Both the position numbers and the translations under genes were made by a program. From contig JAFGEH010000140.1 of NCBI GenBank assembly GCA_016931665.1, positions 1 through 12,526 of the forward strand: a DNA stretch of 12,526 nt, written 5' to 3'. Shown one piece after another: positions 7,209-12,526 of the stretch (its first letter is position 1; the number at the start of each line of letters is the position of its first letter). The notes under the pieces are model-generated. The model worked only from the letters and a program-made list of their open reading frames with translations, was not told the origin of the DNA and did no database searches. The DNA comes from Candidatus Cloacimonadota bacterium. GTDB taxonomy: Bacteria > Cloacimonadota > Cloacimonadia > Cloacimonadales > TCS61.

Positions 7209-7947
7209 GAAACCAATATTCAAATTTCTAACCAGAAAAAATTCTGATACTTCTGATCAGGACCAGATTTACAATCAACTGGAAATAATTCTGGGTTATA
7301 ATTTCCATGATCGGAAATACCTGGCTGATGCACTGAATCATCCGTCCATCACTCCCTCCGGTAGCGAACCGGATGACTTCGAACGCATGGAATTTCTTGG
7401 TGATTCAATTCTTGGCCTGATCGTTGCCAGAGAGCTCTATACCCGATTCCCGGATTACAATGAAGGACAACTTTCCAAACTAAAATCAAAGCTGGTCTCA
7501 CGAAAATATCTGGCCCTCAAGGCCCGTTCTATGAAACTCGGCGATTTCATAAATATGAGCTCGGAAGCAGTCAACAGCGGTGGCAGGGATTCCGGCTCTA
7601 TCCTTTCCGATACTCTGGAAGCCATCATCTGTGCCATATTCCTGGACAGCTCCCTGGAACAGGTCCGCAAGATCGTGTTAAGATTAATTATCAGTGATTA
7701 TGAACATGTTCTGCAAAATATTGACCTGATCGATTATAAAAGCAGATTACAGGAGATAACCCAGGCCAGACTGCAGGTAACACCTGAATATCGATTGATC
7801 AGTGAGTCAGGCCCCGATCATGATAAAACCTTTACCATAGAAGTTTTTATTAATGATACTTCTTTTGGCCTGGGCAGGGGAAATAATAAAAAGAACGCTG
7901 AGCAGGATGCCGCCCGGCATGCATACAGCTCCTTTTTTGAATCATAG
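7207..7947 (+). CDS. rnc: Ribonuclease III
   Basis: RNase III is the double-strand-specific endoribonuclease of rRNA and mRNA processing. The catalytic domain carries the signature ERMEFLGDS (59-67), with metal-binding E62 and D66, and the second acidic pair D135 and E138 in SDTLEAI. A double-stranded-RNA-binding domain follows (about 174-245), ending in the typical NKKNAEQDAARHAY. The 246-aa length is normal. GTG at 7207 is the most plausible start: the same frame is closed upstream by the fabF stop at 7174-7176 and no ATG lies between. There is no visible Shine-Dalgarno sequence, so the exact start is less certain than the gene itself. A chain start about ten residues upstream at a rarer codon cannot be excluded. 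The fabF-rnc order is common. Confidence 0.94.
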   Translation: MKPIFKFLTRKNSDTSDQDQIYNQLEIILGYNFHDRKYLADALNHPSITPSGSEPDDFERMEFLGDSILGLIVARELYTRFPDYNEGQLSKLKSKLVSRKYLALKARSMKLGDFINMSSEAVNSGGRDSGSILSDTLEAIICAIFLDSSLEQVRKIVLRLIISDYEHVLQNIDLIDYKSRLQEITQARLQVTPEYRLISESGPDHDKTFTIEVFINDTSFGLGRGNNKKNAEQDAARHAYSSFFES

Positions 7948-7952
7948 GGATT

Positions 7953-8939
7953 ATGATCATATTACCCGTTTTTCTGCCCCACTGGGGATGCCACCATCAA
8001 TGCATCTATTGCAACCAAAAAACAATTACCGGAAAATCAAGGTTCTCCTGGTCAGAAACCACTCAGCAGATTCATTCTTTTCTGGAGAAAAATCGTGGCC
8101 AGTCTAAGGAAGTAGCATTCTTTGGAGGCAGTTTTGCTTTTCTGGATGCTGAATTGCAGGTAAAGCTGTTCCAGATAGTTCATGATAAATCAGATGAGCT
8201 TACAGGTATCCGCTTTTCTACGACTCCGGATTCTCTGGATCTGAATAATCTGCAATTCTATTTTGAGAATCAAGTTAAAACCATAGAGCTGGGGGTTCAA
8301 TCCTTTGATGATGACACCTTGACCCGTTGTCAGCGCAATTACACACGACAGGATGTTCTGGATACTTACTCCCTGATCAGAAAATTCCCTTTTCGCATTA
8401 TTCTTCAGCTGATGCCAGGTTTGCCTGGGTTCACTACGCAGAATTGGCAAAAGACCATAGACGCAACCATCAACCTGCATCCGGAAGGGGTCAGAATCTA
8501 TCCGGCAATTGTGTTGAAAGGCACCAAGCTGGCGGAAATGTACTTTAACAATGAATATCTTCCCCTGACCTTACCAGAAGCTCTGAGGCTTGTGGCCGCA
8601 GCAGTTACTGACCTGGAAAACCAGAATATCCCTGTAATAAAGACCGGACTGCATTCCGATCTGGACAGGAGTGAAATAGTCGCCGGCCCCTTTCATCCAG
8701 GCTTCGGTGAACTGGTCAGAATAGAAATAATCAAGCAGAAAATCATTGCCAATTTCAGGGCAGACCGGACTTTAGTTTTTTCTCCCCTGATTATTTCCTA
8801 TTTCAGGGGATATGAACAAAAAATGATTCAGGAATTGAAGATGGCCCTGGGACTAAGAAAAATACCTGTTAAACTGGATCCGGATATGGAACCGGAAGAA
8901 ATTGCTTTTCTGGATATAGATCCAGATTATAATTGGTAG
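7953..8939 (+). CDS. Elp3-like radical SAM protein
   Basis: The N-terminus carries the radical SAM CxxxCxxC cluster motif (C13, C17, C20 in WGCHHQCIYCNQ), which binds a [4Fe-4S] cluster and S-adenosylmethionine. Next come the GGS motif (AFFGGSF, 55-61), GVQSF (114-118) and LMPGLPG (153-159), which are typical of Elp3/HemN-type radical SAM domains. The C-terminal part contains GPFHPGFGELV, matching the conserved block of Elp3-like radical SAM C-terminal regions. At 328 aa it lacks the acetyltransferase domain of true Elp3. The usual RGHT stretch after GVQSF is replaced by CQRNYT. The start is supported by AGGGA overlapping the rnc stop. I recall homologues next to rnc in Firmicutes, sometimes labelled 'elongator protein 3-like'. 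The substrate is unknown; RNA modification is a guess from family and location. Confidence 0.85.
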   Translation: MIILPVFLPHWGCHHQCIYCNQKTITGKSRFSWSETTQQIHSFLEKNRGQSKEVAFFGGSFAFLDAELQVKLFQIVHDKSDELTGIRFSTTPDSLDLNNLQFYFENQVKTIELGVQSFDDDTLTRCQRNYTRQDVLDTYSLIRKFPFRIILQLMPGLPGFTTQNWQKTIDATINLHPEGVRIYPAIVLKGTKLAEMYFNNEYLPLTLPEALRLVAAAVTDLENQNIPVIKTGLHSDLDRSEIVAGPFHPGFGELVRIEIIKQKIIANFRADRTLVFSPLIISYFRGYEQKMIQELKMALGLRKIPVKLDPDMEPEEIAFLDIDPDYNW

Positions 8940-8942
8940 CCG

Positions 8943-10943
8943 ATGATTTATTTAACTGCTATCCTGGTAATCGTATTAATATGGTGGTTTTATTTACGAA
9001 CTAAGCCGGAAATTACCGGAATTCGCCGGATTCTATTGATATTTTTACGGTCAACCTACCTCATTCTGCTCTTAATTCTCCTGTTAAATCCAATTCTCTA
9101 TTTCAGCAAACAACTGTCTATAAAACCAGAGATCATTATTCTCAGTGACAACTCACTAAGTATGGATCAGACGAATGGGCAACAGGACAAGAAATCCTTG
9201 TTTAAGTTATTTAATCAGAAGATTCAGGATAGACTTAAAAGCAGCAGGTACAGGATTTCAGAATATAATTTTGCTGCCGGGTTGGAGGGAAATCCGGAAC
9301 TTACTGATCTTACCTTAACTCTGGAGCAACTGACTGAAGTTCATGATCTGACCGATGTTAAAAGCCTGTTTCTCCTTTCTGACGGTTGGTTTAAGGACGA
9401 AGATATCAGAATAATTGATCAGCTGAACCTGCCCATCAATACTATTGAAGTTGACTTCCCAAGCGAGGATGCCGATCTGCAGGTTACATCACTCAAGGTC
9501 AATCGACAGGCCTATCTGGAGGAATTGACTCCGATTATTGTGGAAGTGAATGCTCTGGATTATCAGGGAGAAGCCCTGCTTAGTATCTACAGCAGGGATA
9601 AGCAGCTTGCTTCCAGAAAAGTTGATTTCTCTACAGAGAACCTGCAACAGATTGTATTCGATCTGGAATTTACCGAGCCCGGGCTCACCCCGCTGCAAGC
9701 CCGACTGGAAGCCCTGGACCACGATGAAACTTACTCTTCGAACAATTCCCTTTCCGATGCTGTCCAGGTTTTACAAAGTCGTTCTGTTATCGCCATTATT
9801 TCCGACCAGCCAAGCTGGGATGCCAAATTCATGATAGATGCTTTACGCCCGCATCAACGCTGGGAAACGCGCTTTCTGTTGAAAACAGACAGGTTGTACC
9901 AGGGAGAGATGGTCATCCAATGGCAGGAGCTGCTTCCTCATCTGGCAGTGATCATCCTGATCAATAACAAAAATCTCCGGCTGGATCCTGAAGATACTGG
10001 TTTCATAAGGAATTTCCTGCAGCAGGGAGGAGGCCTGATCTTTATGGGAAGGTTTCATCCCGATCTGGCAGATATCCTGCCCGTAATGCCAAGCGGGATA
10101 ACTGATAGTTTTCAGGGACTTTTATCTCTCACAGAGGACAGCCAGCAATATGATACTTTTCAGCTGATCAGCCAGCAAGAGCTAAAAAATATACCGCCTG
10201 TCAGTTACTATTACATCAATCCGAAACTTCAAGCCAGAATCCTGGCAACCATCGATAATGAAGAGCAAAGTCCCGCCCTGCTCTTTGACTACTCCGGGGA
10301 AGGCAGAATTCTCTATTGCAGCTTTCATGATCTCTGGAAATGGCAACTGCGCTCATCTGATTCCGTTTTTAATGAGCTGATAAGCGGACTTTGCCAATGG
10401 ATTGGACAGCAGTCTACAGACAGGTTCTTTGTTAATCTTCAACGTAACGAATTTTCAGCCGGAGAGATGATCGATTTTCAGGTGCAGGCTTTCAATGAGC
10501 TACTTGCTCCAGCTCGTAATTTAACTGTAAAAATGACCCTTCAAAGCGTTACCGGAGAAATCACAAATGAGAGTTACTTAACCGAAACCTTGAAGGGATA
10601 TGAATTAAGATTCCGTATTGATATACCGGGTGAATATTTTTATTCGGTAGAAACTGAAACATTCCAGCAGGAGACAAAAGGCAGTTTTCTGGTTGTTCCG
10701 GCAGACTGGGAAAACAGGAATCTGGGAATAAATAAACCTTTACTGGCCTATATATCAGAAAGAACCGGGGGTAATATGTTTAACCCGGATGAGCTTGATG
10801 AATTCCGGCCTGAAATCATTCCTGAACGAAAACTCAGCCAGAAATATGAAATCCCCCTGTATCGGAAATGGTACCTGATAACTCTTTTCCTGGTTGCTTT
10901 CAGCCTGGAACTTTATTTAAGGAAGAGATGGGGGCTGCTTTGA
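8943..10943 (+). CDS. Membrane protein with VWA-like and GATase1-like domains
   Basis: This 666-aa protein has two N-terminal hydrophobic segments (about 2-18 and 30-53) and one near the C-terminus (about 644-659), so the large middle part should be exposed on one side of the cytoplasmic membrane, probably the periplasmic side. A von Willebrand factor A-like domain begins at about residue 61, with a DxSxS metal site (D69, S71, S73); T121 and D147 (LLSDGW) are candidates for the remaining metal ligands. A beta-rich Ig-like region (about 175-275) follows. Next is an alpha/beta region (about 280-420) with a QQGGGLIFMG segment, resembling the glutamine-amidotransferase-like fold found in such proteins, without a recognisable catalytic Cys. 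A second beta-rich segment precedes the last membrane helix. Proteins of this layout often accompany MoxR ATPase and DUF58 genes, but none are here. It starts three bases after the radical SAM stop. The biological role is unknown. Confidence 0.75.
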   Translation: MIYLTAILVIVLIWWFYLRTKPEITGIRRILLIFLRSTYLILLLILLLNPILYFSKQLSIKPEIIILSDNSLSMDQTNGQQDKKSLFKLFNQKIQDRLKSSRYRISEYNFAAGLEGNPELTDLTLTLEQLTEVHDLTDVKSLFLLSDGWFKDEDIRIIDQLNLPINTIEVDFPSEDADLQVTSLKVNRQAYLEELTPIIVEVNALDYQGEALLSIYSRDKQLASRKVDFSTENLQQIVFDLEFTEPGLTPLQARLEALDHDETYSSNNSLSDAVQVLQSRSVIAIISDQPSWDAKFMIDALRPHQRWETRFLLKTDRLYQGEMVIQWQELLPHLAVIILINNKNLRLDPEDTGFIRNFLQQGGGLIFMGRFHPDLADILPVMPSGITDSFQGLLSLTEDSQQYDTFQLISQQELKNIPPVSYYYINPKLQARILATIDNEEQSPALLFDYSGEGRILYCSFHDLWKWQLRSSDSVFNELISGLCQWIGQQSTDRFFVNLQRNEFSAGEMIDFQVQAFNELLAPARNLTVKMTLQSVTGEITNESYLTETLKGYELRFRIDIPGEYFYSVETETFQQETKGSFLVVPADWENRNLGINKPLLAYISERTGGNMFNPDELDEFRPEIIPERKLSQKYEIPLYRKWYLITLFLVAFSLELYLRKRWGLL

Positions 10944-10944
10944 A

Positions 10945-11124
10945 CTATCCCAGCGGTTTGCCGGCTACACCAAAATTTTCCCTTGGAACCTCATCGATCC
11001 GAACATAAACAGTAGAAAGGGGTTTGCCGGTTATTTCGACTACAACCCTGCTGAGTCTGTCGATTAGATTTTCTTTCTGTTCCCGTGTCAGGGAACCGGC
11101 ATTTTCCAGAGTTACAATCGGCAT
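10945..11124 (-). CDS. 4-oxalocrotonate tautomerase family protein
   Basis: This 59-aa small protein begins MPIVTLENAG, giving the N-terminal proline (Pro1 after Met removal) that is the catalytic base of this superfamily. LTREQKENLIDRLSRVVVEITGKP and the VYVRIDEVP-ENFGVAGKP part (residues 12-57 with the gap) give the beta-alpha-beta pattern and closing hairpin of the family. Members tautomerise or dehalogenate small keto/enol acids and act as oligomers in the cytosol. The two substrate arginines of classical 4-OT (Arg11, Arg39) do not line up here: the first position is in a GSLT stretch and the second is a Tyr, with an Arg two residues later (R42). The physiological substrate is therefore open. 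GAGGAG at 11132-11137 supports the start. It lies 20 nt downstream of the outer-membrane-protein gene on the same strand, and its stop is one base from that of the converging VWA gene. Confidence 0.88.
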   Translation of the reverse strand: MPIVTLENAGSLTREQKENLIDRLSRVVVEITGKPLSTVYVRIDEVPRENFGVAGKPLG

Positions 11125-11131
11125 TTTCTTT

Positions 11132-11137
11132 CTCCTC
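11132..11137 (-). promoter_or_regulatory. Ribosome-binding site of the tautomerase gene
   Basis: On the minus strand GAGGAG lies seven bases before the ATG at 11124-11122. It fixes the start of this very short gene and supports that it is really translated. Confidence 0.75.
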
Positions 11138-11144
11138 TTTTCCT

Positions 11145-12371
11145 TTAAAATTTTACAAAGGCAGATAATTCACATCCCAGGCCACGGGCATATCTGAAAA
11201 AGCCATGATAAGAGGTTACCCCGGTTGTAAGCCCGAAATGATGAGTATCCAGTCCGGTTTTGAACTGAAAGTAATAACTCTCGCTTTTTCCGATCGCAGC
11301 CTGCAGGGATAATATATTATATAAGGTTGTGTTTATTCCCAAGGCTAAACCCCGTGGATAATCAAAAGCACAATTCCTGTACATGGCAAATAGGTTAAAA
11401 TCCCTGAATAATCTGTGCTCAAAACCCAGGAGCAGGGAAGGATGTAAGCTAATTCTCCTTCTACTCTGACGCAGAGAATCGTTTTCGCTGGATTCATTCA
11501 GAGGATCGTAATCATCATTATGAAAGAAGAGCAGAGAATCTACATATATCCCGTCGTATTCACCTGCAGCCAGATTACGGAAATTGAGGCCGGCAAAGAT
11601 ATCATCCAGCGAGAAGTCGATCTGACCTGCAGGCAGTTGCCAACGCAGTCCCCAACCCAGACCGGCTGTCAAAACCGATCTACTGTCTTCATCACTGTAA
11701 TAAACAAGAGAGTGATATGAGTAGAACAGACTATCGGTCATGGAACCGAATTTCTGACTGCTTTCGGCCAGTTCGGCCAGGTAAAGGGGAGTATAAAAAT
11801 TCAATTTAACACCCACTGTCAGTGGCAAAGTCAGGAAATCATCCAGCCAGGTCACTGAGCCCAGATAATCTGCCAGTATCAATGGCCGGTTGTATCCATA
11901 AGATATGGAACTTTTCAGAAAGGAATAGGCGATACTGCCTTCGGCAGCATTAAGATCATAGACTTCATCTACTTCATTCCCATAGAAGACCAGCTTAAGG
12001 TATTCCTTATCGAAAGCTTTGGTTTCTGCGAAATTATGACTGGCGAAAGTGAAATGAAAATTTCTGTAACCTATACTGAGAAAAGTCATTCCGAAATTAC
12101 TTTTCAATCTGAAATCGTCCGCTGTCAGGGTTTTCTTATCATCTTCGGTCATCATGTAACCGTTTTGATATCTTTCCTTATCGAAGATCCTGAGATCATC
12201 CAGCTGTAAAAGGTTATTATCGAGATCCAGGTTGAAATTGAAACCAGGTATAAATATTTCCCAGTATGTCCTCTGGGCAATACTTGCCGGATTTTCGGAG
12301 AAATTATCCAGGGCAGGACAGAGAGTTATCCAGAAACTTATTATCAGCATCAGACAAAAAAATTTAAACAT
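11145..12371 (-). CDS. Probable outer-membrane beta-barrel protein, function unknown
   Basis: The 408-aa protein starts with a signal peptide (MFKFFCLMLIISFWITLCPA), with likely cleavage before LDNFSENPASIA. The rest is dominated by alternating polar/aromatic beta-strand-like segments, such as FGMTFLSIGYRNFHFTFASHN and YYFQFKTGLDTHHFGLTTGV, and ends in Phe (FVKF), the usual barrel-assembly C-terminus. The early ENPAS motif recalls the NPA segment of FadL/PorV- or DUF5723-like FCB barrels, but this is only a resemblance. A longer reading from an ATG at 12401 is possible. I chose 12371 because AAGGGAG lies six bases upstream, a clean signal peptide follows directly, and the longer form would add a charged MKIMIRRENS and overlap the upstream gene. 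A Cys at residue 18 has no lipobox context. The tautomerase gene follows after 20 nt. Confidence 0.8.
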   Translation of the reverse strand: MFKFFCLMLIISFWITLCPALDNFSENPASIAQRTYWEIFIPGFNFNLDLDNNLLQLDDLRIFDKERYQNGYMMTEDDKKTLTADDFRLKSNFGMTFLSIGYRNFHFTFASHNFAETKAFDKEYLKLVFYGNEVDEVYDLNAAEGSIAYSFLKSSISYGYNRPLILADYLGSVTWLDDFLTLPLTVGVKLNFYTPLYLAELAESSQKFGSMTDSLFYSYHSLVYYSDEDSRSVLTAGLGWGLRWQLPAGQIDFSLDDIFAGLNFRNLAAGEYDGIYVDSLLFFHNDDYDPLNESSENDSLRQSRRRISLHPSLLLGFEHRLFRDFNLFAMYRNCAFDYPRGLALGINTTLYNILSLQAAIGKSESYYFQFKTGLDTHHFGLTTGVTSYHGFFRYARGLGCELSAFVKF

Positions 12372-12377
12372 CGAATT

Positions 12378-12384
12378 CTCCCTT
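12378..12384 (-). promoter_or_regulatory. Ribosome-binding site that decides the barrel-protein start
   Basis: AAGGGAG on the minus strand lies six bases before the ATG at 12371 and immediately after the stop codon of the upstream gene. It favours this start over the in-frame ATG ten codons upstream. Confidence 0.7.
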
Positions 12385-12526
12385 CTAATCATTATCTTCA
12401 AGCAGATCCTGGTTTATCAGAATCTCCAGGGAAATTTCTCCGATCAGTCCGATCCCGCCTGCCAGAGGATGCTGTCCTGCACTGAACAACCTGAATCTAC
12501 TGGCAGTGTAAACTGAATCAGCCAGA
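12385..12526 (-). CDS. C-terminal end of an unrecognised protein (partial)
   Basis: On the minus strand a frame is open from the right edge to a TAG at 12387-12385, giving about 46 C-terminal residues that include HPLAGGIGLIGEISLEILI and end in the acidic NQDLLEDND. Its stop lies 13 nt before the ATG of the barrel protein and abuts that gene's ribosome-binding site, the spacing expected for genes in one operon. No family could be recognised from this short piece. The start and most of the gene lie beyond the window. Confidence 0.5.
   Translation of the reverse strand, partial: LADSVYTASRFRLFSAGQHPLAGGIGLIGEISLEILINQDLLEDND

Noticed and set aside
10951..10966. Imperfect hairpin AGCGG/CCGGCT near the convergent gene ends as a terminator
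   Set aside because: It has five pairs with a bulge, no proper T run, and lies inside the tautomerase coding sequence.
10950..11035. Repeated GGTTTGCCGG sequence, two copies about 70 bases apart
   Set aside because: Both copies encode Gly-Lys-Pro-Leu in the tautomerase (TGKPL and AGKPL). This is coincidence of codon use, not a DNA repeat element.
12372..12401. Longer N-terminus for the barrel protein (ATG at 12401)
   Set aside because: It would add ten charged residues before a clean signal peptide, overlap the upstream gene, and ignore the good ribosome-binding site at 12378-12384.
12232..12516. Plus-strand open frame at the right edge
   Set aside because: It is opposite the signal-peptide region of the barrel protein and the upstream partial gene, both better supported by spacing and ribosome-binding site.

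Overview
The window reads as chromosomal core DNA of a Gram-negative bacterium with moderate GC content. An outer-membrane-barrel-like protein with a signal peptide, a C-terminal module of a type I associate with Bacteroidota/FCB proteins, and a VWA-type membrane protein together suggest the FCB superphylum, possibly a Cloacimonadota-like lineage. That placement is inference from protein flavour. No phage, IS element, CRISPR array, tRNA or rRNA was seen.

Layout. Positions 1-275 hold the 3' end of a gene entering from the left. A pyrimidine-nucleoside (thymidine) phosphorylase follows at 302-1603. After a 137-nt leader with a candidate promoter comes a compact + strand cluster: rpmF (L32, 59 aa), plsX, fabH, fabD, fabG, acpP, fabF, rnc, an Elp3-like radical SAM protein, and a 666-aa VWA/GATase1-like membrane protein ending at 10943. 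Gaps within the cluster are mostly 0-25 nt, and fabD/fabG overlap by 4 nt. A strong intrinsic terminator between acpP and fabF splits the cluster into a highly expressed front part and an attenuated back part. From 10945 to the right edge everything is on the - strand: a 59-aa 4-oxalocrotonate-tautomerase-family protein, a 408-aa probable outer-membrane beta-barrel protein, and the C-terminal end of another gene leaving the window. The two transcription directions meet tail to tail with a single base between stop codons.

How the genes work together. PlsX makes acyl-phosphate for phospholipid synthesis. FabD loads malonyl onto AcpP, FabH starts chains, FabF elongates them and FabG reduces the 3-keto product. 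FabZ, the enoyl reductase and acetyl-CoA carboxylase are not here. L32 and RNase III link the cluster to translation and RNA processing, as in many bacteria. The radical SAM gene next to rnc matches an arrangement I recall from Firmicutes, but the smc/ftsY pair that often follows is replaced by the VWA protein.

No clearly new system was found. The points most worth a second look are the tautomerase with non-canonical substrate arginines, the acpP-fabF attenuator, the rnc GTG start inside an inverted repeat, and the orphan VWA/GATase1-like protein.
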